A program made the translations under genes and the position numbers. From Desulfitobacterium dichloroeliminans LMG P-21439 (lineage in GTDB: Bacteria > Bacillota > Desulfitobacteriia > Desulfitobacteriales > Desulfitobacteriaceae), in the NCBI RefSeq assembly GCF_000243135.2, contig NC_019903.1, positions 1,464,001 through 1,528,000 of the forward strand: a stretch of 64,000 bases of DNA, given 5' to 3'. A model generated the notes under the pieces. It had not been told where the DNA came from, searched no databases, and saw only the letters and a program-made list of their open reading frames with translations. Every line of letters begins with the position of its first letter. The first letter of the stretch is position 1. Of the stretch, positions 35,966-44,650 are shown piece after piece.

Positions 35966-37006
35966 ATGAATCGATTGAAAATCGCCATTATCTTCGGAGG
36001 TTGTTCTGAAGAACATTCCGTTTCCGTTAAATCTGCCCAAGAGGTCGCTAAAAACCTTGATCTCGAAAAGTATGAGCCCTACTATATCGGAATTACGCAA
36101 AATGGTGTCTGGAAGCTTTGTCACTTCCCTGAAGCAAATTGGGAAAATAGTTGTTGTCTTCCGGCTATGCTGGCACCGGACAGTGGGGTACACGGCTTGA
36201 TTGTTTTGGAGCAGGGAAAATACAAGATGATACCTTTGGATATGGTGTTTCCTGTTCTGCATGGCAAATTTGGCGAGGATGGTGCCATACAAGGTTTGTT
36301 GGAGCTTTCCTGCATCCCATATGTAGGCTGCGATATCCAAAGTTCTGCTCTGTCTATGGACAAATCCCTTGCTTATATCGTCGCCGGAAACGCGAGAATT
36401 GCGACCCCGAATTTCTGGACGTTTACGGAGAACGAGGATATGGACCCCGACCGGTTTATTTACCCCGTTTTTGTTAAGCCGGCCCGTTCGGGGTCATCTT
36501 TTGGGGTTACTAAGGTATGCCGAGAAGAAGAATTGCTAAGTGCGGTGGAAATCGCCAGACAGTATGATTCGAAGGTGCTGATTGAAGAGGCTGTCGTCGG
36601 TAGTGAGGTAGGATGTGCGATATTTGGGGACGATCCGGATTTGACTGCAGGAGAAGTAGATCAAATTTCACTATCGCATGGTTTTTTTAGAATCCATCAG
36701 GAGAGTGAGCCTGAAAACGGTTCCGAAAACTCAACAATCATCGTTCCCGCTGATATTTCGACGGAGATGCGCTTGCATATCCAGGAGACGGCTAAAGCCA
36801 TCTATCGTGCTTTGGGATGCAGGGGACTGGCGCGAGTGGATATGTTTCTGAAGGAAGATGGGGAAGTAATTCTAAACGAGGTAAATACGTTGCCTGGAAT
36901 GACCTCGTACAGCCGTTTTCCGAGAATGATGGCAGCCGCAGGGCTAACTTTTGCCGAAGTGATCGACCGAATCGTTGCATTAACCTTGGAAGGGAAAAGA
37001 CGATGA
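35966..37006 (+). CDS. D-alanine-D-lactate ligase, VanA/VanB type
   Basis: 346 residues from ATG 35966 (AAAGGAG 8 nt upstream). Closely follows VanA and VanB: GGCSEEHSVSVKSA, LHGKFGEDGAIQG, VGCDIQSSA, FVKPARSGSSFGV, and the omega loop FRIHQESEPENGSEN with His244, the residue that favours D-lactate over D-alanine. The D-Ser ligase signature is absent. It makes D-Ala-D-Lac for peptidoglycan precursors with low vancomycin affinity. Whether to name it vanA-, vanB- or another vanX-class requires phylogeny, so no symbol is given. Confidence 0.9.
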   Translation: MNRLKIAIIFGGCSEEHSVSVKSAQEVAKNLDLEKYEPYYIGITQNGVWKLCHFPEANWENSCCLPAMLAPDSGVHGLIVLEQGKYKMIPLDMVFPVLHGKFGEDGAIQGLLELSCIPYVGCDIQSSALSMDKSLAYIVAGNARIATPNFWTFTENEDMDPDRFIYPVFVKPARSGSSFGVTKVCREEELLSAVEIARQYDSKVLIEEAVVGSEVGCAIFGDDPDLTAGEVDQISLSHGFFRIHQESEPENGSENSTIIVPADISTEMRLHIQETAKAIYRALGCRGLARVDMFLKEDGEVILNEVNTLPGMTSYSRFPRMMAAAGLTFAEVIDRIVALTLEGKRR

Positions 37007-37611
37007 ACAATGGTTTTGCCTATGTCGACGAGTTTGTATCCGGAATACGTTGGGATGCAAAATACGCCACTTGGGATAACTTCACCGGCAAGCCGGTGGA
37101 CGGGTATGAAGCTAACCGAATTGTCGGTACGAGAGCATTGTGCGCGGCCCTGAAAATAGCACGGAAAAACGCCGCATCCTTGGGCTTTGGCCTGCTCCTT
37201 TGGGATGGTTATCGCCCGCAATGTGCCGTAGATAGTTTTCTGCGCTGGTCAAAACAGCCGGAAGATGGCCGGATGAAGCGAAAACACTATCCCAATATTC
37301 ACAGAGCCGAGATAGTTGAAAAAGGATATGTGGCCGCCAAGTCGGGACATAGTCGGGGTAGCACAATAGATTTGACGCTTTATCACTTAGCTGACGGTTC
37401 ACTTGTGCCAATGGGCGGTGACTTTGATTTGATGGATTCTGTCTCACATCATGGAGCAAAAGGAGTTACGGAAGTCGAAACGAGAAACCGTCAATTCCTG
37501 TGTTCGATCATGGAGACAGGTGGTTTTGTTCCCTACGATTGCGAGTGGTGGCATTACACCCTGAAACACGAACCTTATCCCAACACATATTTTGACTTTC
37601 CCATCACCTAG
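37003..37611 (+). CDS. vanX: VanX D-Ala-D-Ala dipeptidase
   Basis: 202 residues from ATG 37003, overlapping the ligase stop by 4 bp. All catalytic residues sit at the numbers known for VanX: Arg71 (WDGYRP), zinc ligands His116, Asp123 (SGHSRGSTIDLT) and His184, and Glu181 (EWWHY). This zinc dipeptidase destroys host-made D-Ala-D-Ala so that D-Ala-D-Lac is used instead. Cytoplasmic, no signal. Confidence 0.93.
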   Translation: MNNGFAYVDEFVSGIRWDAKYATWDNFTGKPVDGYEANRIVGTRALCAALKIARKNAASLGFGLLLWDGYRPQCAVDSFLRWSKQPEDGRMKRKHYPNIHRAEIVEKGYVAAKSGHSRGSTIDLTLYHLADGSLVPMGGDFDLMDSVSHHGAKGVTEVETRNRQFLCSIMETGGFVPYDCEWWHYTLKHEPYPNTYFDFPIT

Positions 37612-37718
37612 TTGTTTCTTCTCTTTGCCATTTTAATCAAGTTATTTCTTTGTTATAATAAGGAAAATGATAACAATTCTGTAATGATAGAATGGATGGA
37701 GAAATCGGGGATAATATC

Positions 37719-38882
37719 ATGGAAAATAAGTTAGTGAATTTAAAAACTACCATTATGCTGGGCTCCTTTGCTTTCGGTATAATGTCTTTTCTTTTGCCTA
37801 TCTATGCTAAAAGTATCGGTAGTGATGCAATTAGTATCGGAGGTTTGTTTTCAATATTTAGTCTCGTGACCTTATTATTAAGGCCTATAATTGGGAAAGC
37901 AATAGACCGTTATGGGGGGAAAAATTTCTTAGTTTTAGCGTTTGTATTTTATGCAATTTCAATGGTGCTTTTTTCTTACTCTAATAGTATTTTTCTTCTA
38001 TATATTAGTAGGTTAATTCAAGCAATAGGGTCATCGCTCATGTGGATTCCTGCTTACACTATAGCTATGGATATGGCTGATAATAAAAAAAGGGGGAATG
38101 CTATCGGTCAGGTAGATGGAGCTAGTGCCAAAGGAGCATTGTATGGAGCTATTATAGGATTTGTTTTTTTGACTTATCTTGGCTTTGTTAGCGGGTGGAG
38201 CACCATATTTAAAGTGTATGCTGTTTTGGCAATAGTGGCAGGGTATATCGCATTTAAGCATCTACCAGAAACAAAAATAGTTAAGCAGGAAGATATTTCA
38301 CTAACGATTAATAAATTCAATTCTAACTTTTACAAGCTACTAAGCATAGTCTTTTTCAGCTCAATTTCAATATCAATGTTAACCCCTCTCTTGATGATTT
38401 ATCTCCAGGATAAGTTTACAACTGATATTCAAACATTAGCATTTGCATTTATTCCGGCAGCTCTCGTATATTCGTTTTTACCGTCTAAATTGGGCGCAAT
38501 CAGTGATAAATTTGGCAGAATAACGCCTATGGCTATAGGGTTAATAGGTTCAGGTATAGTTTCTTTAGGCTTTACACATTTTTCTAGTCTTAAAATATTA
38601 ATTGTACTATGGGTTTTGGAGGCCATAGGGATAACTATGGCTTCTCCAGCGCAAGAAGCATTAGTCGCAGATATTGTAGGCGAAAATATTCGGGGTTCTG
38701 CGTATGGTTGGTATTTATTTATAGCAAGTTTAGGTGCATCGGTTGGCCCTCTGCTTGGCGGTTTCTTATATGATTATTTTGGACATTCTATTCCGTTCTA
38801 TTTAAATGGTATTATTTTATTACTTGATGCTTTCTTGGTAATAGTGTTATTCAAAAACTTAAAACGTCCAGCGAAAAACTAA
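37719..38882 (+). CDS. MFS transporter
   Basis: 387 residues from ATG 37719 (GGGG about 8 nt upstream); ATG 37692 lacks a ribosome site. Twelve predicted membrane segments, with the loop 2-3 motif GKAIDRYGGKNFLV and its weaker second-half copy SKLGAISDKFGRITP. Belongs to the drug/sugar exporter-like part of the superfamily; the substrate is unknown. It stands alone 107 bp after vanX and has no VanR-type array of its own. Confidence 0.85.
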   Translation: MENKLVNLKTTIMLGSFAFGIMSFLLPIYAKSIGSDAISIGGLFSIFSLVTLLLRPIIGKAIDRYGGKNFLVLAFVFYAISMVLFSYSNSIFLLYISRLIQAIGSSLMWIPAYTIAMDMADNKKRGNAIGQVDGASAKGALYGAIIGFVFLTYLGFVSGWSTIFKVYAVLAIVAGYIAFKHLPETKIVKQEDISLTINKFNSNFYKLLSIVFFSSISISMLTPLLMIYLQDKFTTDIQTLAFAFIPAALVYSFLPSKLGAISDKFGRITPMAIGLIGSGIVSLGFTHFSSLKILIVLWVLEAIGITMASPAQEALVADIVGENIRGSAYGWYLFIASLGASVGPLLGGFLYDYFGHSIPFYLNGIILLLDAFLVIVLFKNLKRPAKN

Positions 38883-38884
38883 CG

Positions 38885-38908
38885 AATGGCGGCCCAAAGG
38901 CCGCCATT
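38885..38908. terminator. Perfect hairpin between convergent MFS and XRE genes
   Basis: AATGGCGGCC (38885-38894) and GGCCGCCATT (38899-38908) around CAAA. T-runs are poor, but the placement between convergent genes suggests a bidirectional terminator. Confidence 0.55.
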
Positions 38909-38946
38909 AAATTGTGGGAGGGGATATGAAGATGGATTATTAGTCC

Positions 38947-39264
38947 TTATCGAGCAAAGTAAAGAAGAGCAAAATTCTTGATAAAGCGGACATCCTCCGG
39001 ATCCTTGCTCATCAATATCTGTACGAGTTCCTTCAATTCACCGTCAATTTCATTATTATCAGAGAGCATGAGTGCGCCTGTCAAACCCAAAACTTCGGAA
39101 ATCTTAGCAATCATCTGCACAGAGGGAGTCTTTAAGCCGTTTTCCAATTGGCTGATATAACCGACACTGACCAATATCTCTTCGGCAAGTTTTTCCTGTG
39201 TATATCCTCTTAAAAGTCGATATCTTTTTAAATTATTGCCTATTTCCCGCGCTATCTGCTCCAT
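38947..39264 (-). CDS. XRE-family helix-turn-helix regulator
   Basis: 105 residues from ATG 39264 with AAGGAG 8 nt upstream. HTH_3: LKRYRLLRGYTQEKLAEEILVSVGYISQLENGLKTPSVQMIAKISEVLG. A short helical C-terminus follows. Target unknown; convergent with the MFS gene and divergent from the GGDEF gene. Confidence 0.88.
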   Translation of the reverse strand: MEQIAREIGNNLKRYRLLRGYTQEKLAEEILVSVGYISQLENGLKTPSVQMIAKISEVLGLTGALMLSDNNEIDGELKELVQILMSKDPEDVRFIKNFALLYFAR

Positions 39265-39555
39265 TGCATAATCTCCTTTTGACAATTTTGCAAGTTCGTT
39301 TTTTAGAAACAACACTTCCAGGATCAAGCTATCAGGTATTAAGGAAATTATGGTTAATTAATTTTAGTATAAACTACTAGCTTTAGTTTGTTAAGTAAAA
39401 TCTTACTTGTAGCTTATGTCGGATTTGAAAAATATGGTGTATATTGATTAATAATGATGAGAGAACTCGAATATTCGGAAATCCTACGGTATTTACTCAA
39501 CGGTCATTCTGTAGGGAATGATTGGTATCGTTATTATTTAATAAGGAGTAGAGAT

Positions 39556-40650
39556 ATGGCTGGCAATAAACTTCCTGAAAATAGTAATGACGACCAAAAT
39601 CTATTTTTTATCTTTAATAGAGATAGCTTCATATTGATTGTCAACATTATTTCCATCGGATTAATGTTTGGTAGTGTTCTCAATCTTGTAGGGTATTTCT
39701 TTTGGGAAGATACTTTAGCAAGCGTTCTGATTTTAAGTGGCATCCTATTATTACTAGGGTGTTTTTTGCAGATGCTAATCCGGTTTAAGGTAAGAGATAA
39801 GATAACAGGAACTTCTTTGATCGTAATCAGTACCCTAATTATTCCGCTTTTTTCCTTAAAGTACATAGAAATAGGAAGTTTAACAGTATGGGCAATTCCC
39901 TTTATCCTGATTATTATTTCTCTTGTTTTCGTAACCCCTACTATGCTTTTTTGGGTAGGTCTATCAGCACTTTTGACCCAAATAGTTGTATGGATATTTG
40001 CGCCCTCTGCTCCGGTTGTGCTCGTTGACGATTCTGATTACATACTCAGGATAGGTTTTTTGATGATTGCGCTAGTTGCTGCATATTACATCAACAGGCT
40101 ATTTGTCAAAAAGCTTAGGGAAAATGCCTATTATACCAAAAGAATACAAGAGCTGGCTTATCATGATTATTTAACTGATTTGCCAAATCGGCTCTTATTT
40201 AATGATCGTCTTTACCAAGCAATCCTATCTGCCAAGCGTACGGAACAGAATTTAGCCGTAATATTTTTGGATTTAGATGATTTCAAAAGGGTTAATGACG
40301 CGATGGGACATGAACAGGGAGATGTACTCTTAAAGGAAGTTGCCAGGAGATTGACTGAGACACTAAGAGAGGAAGATACAGTTTCCCGCTACGGTGGGGA
40401 TGAGTTCCTTGTTTTAGCACAGAATATTTCGACTGAAGCAATAGAAGAGCTCCCCCGAAGAATAATCGAAAGCATGGAACGACCCTTCAACCTAGAGGAG
40501 CATAGTGTTTTTATTACTGCAAGTCTTGGGGTTTCCGTTTATCCGATACACGGGGAAACAGTCAATCAGTTAATAAAAAGCGCGGATCTGGCCATGTACC
40601 AAGCAAAGGAGAAGGGCAAAAATCAATATGTACTTTGTTCTCCAGAATAG
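39556..40650 (+). CDS. Membrane-bound GGDEF diguanylate cyclase
   Basis: 364 residues from ATG 39556, which has AAGGAG 7 nt upstream; an in-frame ATG at 39454 adds 34 residues but has no ribosome site. About six membrane helices (15-175) precede the cyclase domain: DYLTDLPNRLLFNDRL, FLDLDDFKRVND, I-site REED, active site RYGGDEF near 277-283. Should make cyclic-di-GMP. The intact counterpart of the amber-broken gene at 33.8 kb. Confidence 0.88.
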   Translation: MAGNKLPENSNDDQNLFFIFNRDSFILIVNIISIGLMFGSVLNLVGYFFWEDTLASVLILSGILLLLGCFLQMLIRFKVRDKITGTSLIVISTLIIPLFSLKYIEIGSLTVWAIPFILIIISLVFVTPTMLFWVGLSALLTQIVVWIFAPSAPVVLVDDSDYILRIGFLMIALVAAYYINRLFVKKLRENAYYTKRIQELAYHDYLTDLPNRLLFNDRLYQAILSAKRTEQNLAVIFLDLDDFKRVNDAMGHEQGDVLLKEVARRLTETLREEDTVSRYGGDEFLVLAQNISTEAIEELPRRIIESMERPFNLEEHSVFITASLGVSVYPIHGETVNQLIKSADLAMYQAKEKGKNQYVLCSPE

Positions 40651-40746
40651 CGGTATAGGTTATTTTGCATCCCCTAAAATTCTTTCTTTTTCGCGATAGA
40701 CATGTTGTATAATAGTATAGAAAGAGGATTAGGGAGGAAAAGGAAG

Positions 40747-41235
40747 TTGGAAAAGGATAAAGTGATGCCCGGAGCAGATCGGGGAAACAACTATAGAGTA
40801 TATAGAACTGATGATTTAATCGTTTATTGGGATGCTCGTCAGTGTTCACACGCCGGTAAGTGCTGGAAGAATCTTCCCCAAGTCTTTAGACCGAAGGAAA
40901 GGCCTTGGGTCAGTTTGACATCGGCAACTCCGGAAGAAGTTATTGCTACTGTAGATAAGTGTCCTACAGATGCCCTAAAATATGAATTGCCGGAAGGGTC
41001 CAAAGTAAATCCTGAGATTGCTCAAGGAATGGGCTCTATTGCTTATAAAAAAGATGAAACAACCTCGATTAAAATTAAAGCGACACACAGCGGGCCGCTG
41101 CGTGTAGAAGGTTCGGTACAGGTCTTTGACGCAGATGGAGAGTTCATAAAGCAATCTCACCGTATTATCTTATGCGGTTGCGGAAGGAGCGGCAATCGCC
41201 CCTTCTGTGACGGAAGCCACGCCAGTCAGCCGTAA
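40747..41235 (+). CDS. Fer4_19/Mut7-like plus CDGSH iron-sulfur protein
   Basis: 162 residues from TTG 40747, which has GGAGG 9 nt before it; the upstream ATG at 40702 overlaps a TATAAT promoter word (40708-40713). The first half (YWDARQCSHAGKCWKNLPQVF, PTDALKYELPEG) is the Fer4_19 divergent ferredoxin domain, the end is CGCGRSGNRPFCDGSH, the CDGSH 2Fe-2S site (three Cys, one His). Such two-part proteins are thought to serve electron transfer or cluster handling. Confidence 0.85.
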   Translation: MEKDKVMPGADRGNNYRVYRTDDLIVYWDARQCSHAGKCWKNLPQVFRPKERPWVSLTSATPEEVIATVDKCPTDALKYELPEGSKVNPEIAQGMGSIAYKKDETTSIKIKATHSGPLRVEGSVQVFDADGEFIKQSHRIILCGCGRSGNRPFCDGSHASQP

Positions 41236-41256
41236 TCGAGAAAATGTTAAAAAAAT

Positions 41257-41304
41257 AAACCATGGTAAGGGCAGAAACCCTTCCCATGGTTTATTTGCTT
41301 TTTA
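41257..41304 (+). terminator. Terminator after the CDGSH gene
   Basis: AAACCATGGTAAGGG (41257-41271) pairs with CCCTTCCCATGGTTT (41278-41292) with one mismatch; a later CTTTTT lies at 41299-41303. Confidence 0.75.
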
Positions 41305-41365
41305 CGCTTGCTCGTTATTTCTACACCAGTCATTATTTTTAAGATTACAAATTAGGTGAAAACTT

Positions 41366-41409
41366 CATAATAAGATGAGTGTGGTAGCATAATAAGATGA
41401 GTGTGGTAT
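41366..41409 (+). repeat. Tandem duplication of a 22-bp unit
   Basis: 41366-41387 and 41388-41409 are identical except for the last base (CATAATAAGATGAGTGTGGT plus AG or AT). Located in the control region of the OpuC-type operon. Confidence 0.9.
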
Positions 41410-41499
41410 TAAATAAAAGGATAGGTTACCATTTGCCAGTATTTCTTCTATCAATTAAATGAGATAACCACTGATCGCGAGTATACCTATTTGACCAGA

Positions 41500-41578
41500 G
41501 AAACTCAAAGTGATAAACTAGTCGAGTAACAACTTTATGGGACTATCGAAGTTGTTACATTAGAGTTTCCTAGGGGGG
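41500..41578 (+). promoter_or_regulatory. Structured leader before the OpuC-type operon
   Basis: Nested inverted repeats: GAAACTC (41500-41506) with GAGTTTC (41563-41569), and GTAACAACTT (41526-41535) with AAGTTGTTAC (41549-41558). The outer arm ends 3 bp before the GGGGGG ribosome site of the ATPase gene. No known riboswitch was recognised. Confidence 0.55.
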
Positions 41579-41588
41579 ATAGATTCAT

Positions 41589-42728
41589 ATGATTAAATTC
41601 GAAAACGTGAGTAAGAAGTACGTAGATGGCACAGAAGCCGTAAAGTCGCTTAGTTTTGAGATAAATGATGGTGAATTGCTGGTACTAATCGGTCCCAGTG
41701 GGTGCGGCAAGACAACAACAATGAAAATGATTAACCGCCTAATTTCGCATACGGAAGGCAGAATTACCATCGACGGTAAGGACATCGATACTATTGACCC
41801 GGTCCCTCTACGTCGTAATATCGGCTATGTTATTCAACAAGCAGGCTTATTTCCTCACTATACCATCGAAGATAATATAGCGCTAATACCGAAGCTTAAA
41901 AAATGGAATGAGTCTGATATCAAAGAACGTGTCGATTATTTAATGGAAGTAGTCGGGTTGGATCCCGCTGTATTTGCCAAACGGTATCCAAGGGAGCTTT
42001 CCGGTGGGCAACAGCAGCGGGTAGGGGTTGCCCGGGCCTTGGCAGCTAATCCAGACATTATTTTAATGGATGAGCCTTTTGGAGCGCTGGATCCCATTAC
42101 CCGGGAACAGTTACAGGATGAATTAGTGCGTATTCAGTCGGAAATGCATAAAACCATTGTTTTCGTTACTCATGACATGGATGAAGCTCTCAAACTCGGT
42201 GACAGAATTGCAGTTATGAGGGATGGCGAGCTGTTGCAACTGGATACTCCTGACCAATTGCTGAATAATCCTTCCCATGGTTTTGTGGAAGAGTTTATTG
42301 GAAAACAACGGATTTATCAAAATCCAGACTATATTTCTGTTACAGATATTATGCGGGAAAATCCAGCCATAGTCCTACCATCCAGGACACCTACCGTTGC
42401 TATTACCTTTATGCGTCAGCGTAAAACCGACACCTTGATTGTTTGCGACGAAAAAGGCAAATTATTGGGGATCATACCTAGTTATGATTTACATGCTAAG
42501 AAGGAAAGTATCCGTACTTTAGCGGAAATCGTACGGCCTATAGAAACGATTCTCGAGAGTACAGCCACAGCCAAGGATGCCTTGCAAATGATAAACAAGG
42601 CGACCTATGGGGTTATTCCAGTTGTCAATGAGATGCGAAAAGTTATCGGTGTTGTTACCCGTGGCTCGCTGTTAGGCGTTTTTGCCAATCAGTGGTCCGG
42701 CGAAGGAGGGGATTCGGATGAGAAATGA
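41589..42728 (+). CDS. Compatible-solute ABC transporter ATPase with CBS domains (OpuCA-like)
   Basis: 379 residues. Walker A GPSGCGKT (35-42), signature LSGGQQQRVGVARA, Walker B IILMDEP. Two CBS modules from about 255 on (VTDIMRENPAIV and IVRPIETILESTATAKDALQMI) are the OpuA/OpuC feature that senses ionic strength in relatives. Powers uptake of betaine, carnitine, choline or a related quaternary amine. Overlaps the permease by 11 bp. Confidence 0.9.
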   Translation: MIKFENVSKKYVDGTEAVKSLSFEINDGELLVLIGPSGCGKTTTMKMINRLISHTEGRITIDGKDIDTIDPVPLRRNIGYVIQQAGLFPHYTIEDNIALIPKLKKWNESDIKERVDYLMEVVGLDPAVFAKRYPRELSGGQQQRVGVARALAANPDIILMDEPFGALDPITREQLQDELVRIQSEMHKTIVFVTHDMDEALKLGDRIAVMRDGELLQLDTPDQLLNNPSHGFVEEFIGKQRIYQNPDYISVTDIMRENPAIVLPSRTPTVAITFMRQRKTDTLIVCDEKGKLLGIIPSYDLHAKKESIRTLAEIVRPIETILESTATAKDALQMINKATYGVIPVVNEMRKVIGVVTRGSLLGVFANQWSGEGGDSDEK

Positions 42729-43374
42729 GTCGTTATGGACACAAATTATTATTCAACTGGAAATGCGTTGGCCGGATTTAATACAATCATTGGTTCAGCA
42801 TATTCAGCTGGTCCTCTTTTCCATGCTGATCGCTATCGCCATCGGCATCCCACTCGGAATTTTGATTACCCGTGTCAAATCCTTGGAAGGACCTGTACTG
42901 GGAGGAGCGGGAATCTTACAGACCATTCCTAGTCTTGCCTTGCTGGGTTTTATGATTCCATTGTTTGGCATCGGCATTAAAACCGCGGTGGCGGCTTTGT
43001 TCCTCTATTCATTGTTACCCATTATCCGCAATACCTATACAGGTATCAAGGATGTAGATAAACCAACCATCGAGGCGGCTAAAGGGATGGGGATGACAGA
43101 TTTCCAGATTCTCTTCAAAGTTCAATTGCCCCTTGCCCTAAGTGTCATGATGGCGGGAATCCGGACTGCCACAGTTATTAACGTCGGTACCGCTACCCTA
43201 GCGGCTTTTATTGGCGCCGGCGGTCTGGGTGATTTCATATTCCTTGGCATCTCAAGAAACTTAGATGCTCTGGTGTTAATTGGAGCTTTTCCGGCCGCGC
43301 TACTGGCACTGCTGCTTGATTGGTTGCTGGGTAAGCTGGAAAAAGCAACAACACCCAGAGGATTAAAGGTTTAA
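42718..43374 (+). CDS. Compatible-solute ABC permease (OpuCB-like)
   Basis: 218 residues from ATG 42718 with AAGGAGGGG upstream. About six membrane helices and the binding-protein-dependent permease motif EAAKGMGMTDFQILFKVQLPLAL. OpuC systems usually have two permease genes (B and D); only one is present, so it probably works as a homodimer. Confidence 0.9.
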   Translation: MRNESLWTQIIIQLEMRWPDLIQSLVQHIQLVLFSMLIAIAIGIPLGILITRVKSLEGPVLGGAGILQTIPSLALLGFMIPLFGIGIKTAVAALFLYSLLPIIRNTYTGIKDVDKPTIEAAKGMGMTDFQILFKVQLPLALSVMMAGIRTATVINVGTATLAAFIGAGGLGDFIFLGISRNLDALVLIGAFPAALLALLLDWLLGKLEKATTPRGLKV

Positions 43375-43397
43375 TAAATATAGAGAAGGAGTTTATC

Positions 43398-44294
43398 ATG
43401 AAAAAGAAAATTCTAATACTGGGTTTGGTAGCTGCGTTGACACTTGCATTATTTGGCTGTGCCAAGGATGAAGCTAAGAGCGGTGGAACTATCGCAGTTG
43501 GCTCGAAAAACTTTACTGAGAACATCATCATCGCCCATATGATGGCCGATCTTGTTGAAGCCCATACGGATCTTAAAGTTGATAAAAAAGTTAACCTCGG
43601 TGGTTCTAATGTTGCATGGACTGCACTAGAGAGCAATGACATCCAGATGTACCCTGATTATACCGGAACCATCGTGGCGAACTATTATCAGGAAGAGACA
43701 GGAAAAAGCGAGGAAACCCTTGCTAAGACTAAAGAATTAACTGCCGGAGATAAACTTAAAGCATTAGAACCTATTGGTTTCAACAACACCTATACCCTTG
43801 CAGTGACACAAGAAACAGCTGCGAAATATAATCTGAACACATACAGTGATTTGGCTAAAGTAGCTAACGACTTAATTATGGGCTGCGAATTTGAATTTAT
43901 TGATCGCCCGGATGGATATCCGGGGCTTCAAAAAGTTTACAATTTGAACTTTAAGGAAGTTAAAGGTATGGACCACGGGATCATGTTCCGCGCTTTGAAT
44001 GAAGATGAGGTTGATGTGATTGATGCCTATACCACCGATGGGCAGATTAAAGTATTCGATTTGAAAGTACTTCAGGATGATAAAGAATTCTTCCCGCCCT
44101 ACGATATTTTGCCTTTGGTTCGTCAGGACACTCTAGACAAATATCCTGAAATCGAAGGAATTCTTAATAAGCTGGCAGGTAAAATTGATGAGAAGACTAT
44201 GCAGGAATTAAATGCTCTGGTAGATGATCAGGGAATGAAAGAGGAAGTTGTCGCCCATGACTTTCTGGTAAAGGCAGGTCTAATCGAGAAATAA
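43398..44294 (+). CDS. Compatible-solute-binding lipoprotein (OpuCC-like)
   Basis: 298 residues. Signal peptide with lipobox (LALFGC) gives a lipid anchor at Cys21. Mature part opens GSKNFTENIIIAHMMADLVE and has NLGGSNVAWTAL...DIQMYPDYTGTI, the QAT-family substrate-binding signature. It delivers quaternary amines to the permease. The exact ligand (betaine, carnitine or choline) is not readable. Confidence 0.9.
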   Translation: MKKKILILGLVAALTLALFGCAKDEAKSGGTIAVGSKNFTENIIIAHMMADLVEAHTDLKVDKKVNLGGSNVAWTALESNDIQMYPDYTGTIVANYYQEETGKSEETLAKTKELTAGDKLKALEPIGFNNTYTLAVTQETAAKYNLNTYSDLAKVANDLIMGCEFEFIDRPDGYPGLQKVYNLNFKEVKGMDHGIMFRALNEDEVDVIDAYTTDGQIKVFDLKVLQDDKEFFPPYDILPLVRQDTLDKYPEIEGILNKLAGKIDEKTMQELNALVDDQGMKEEVVAHDFLVKAGLIEK

Positions 44295-44308
44295 TATTCT
44301 TTCAGTTA

Positions 44309-44353
44309 AGAGGACCCAGCAACTTATCGTTAAGATAAGTTGCTGGGTCCTCT
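44309..44353. terminator. Perfect 20-bp hairpin after the OpuC-type operon
   Basis: 44309-44328 pairs perfectly with 44334-44353 around a 5-nt loop. T-runs are poor on both sides; convergent with the small gene at 44.4 kb. Confidence 0.75.
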
Positions 44354-44368
44354 ATTAATGGTCAAACA

Positions 44369-44443
44369 TCAAGGATTCGATGTGACTTTCTTTTCGGCTT
44401 TCTTTTTCTGCTTTGCAATATTCTTCGGACTTTTATCTCCCAT
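44369..44443 (-). CDS. 24-residue MGDKSPK small protein
   Basis: MGDKSPKNIAKQKKKAEKKV plus four residues. Start at 44443 with GGAGG 8 nt upstream. Tiny lysine-rich proteins beginning MGDKSPK are widespread in bacteria and have no known function; a longer in-frame reading upstream has no ribosome site. Confidence 0.7.
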   Translation of the reverse strand: MGDKSPKNIAKQKKKAEKKVTSNP

Positions 44444-44650
44444 TTTAAATACCTCCAAGGCGTTATTACCCCTAGTATACCATTCGGATGGAAAAATTAT
44501 ACAGTATTTGATCCTTGAACAATGCAAGACTTTGGAACAATCAGCACATGGATAGACAATATCGAGCAATGATCGAGGTGATTCTGGGAGTAGGGAGGAT
44601 AATTTCGGGAAAGAATATTGATATATGCCAAGGAAATGAGGACATATATC

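Noticed and set aside
24593-37611. vanI cluster of Desulfitobacterium hafniense
   Set aside because: The lack of vanH fits, but the ligase and VanR/VanS sequences look closer to VanA/VanB-type proteins; a name needs phylogeny.
41500-41578. T-box or known riboswitch
   Set aside because: No T-box, specifier or known aptamer core was seen; only nested stems.
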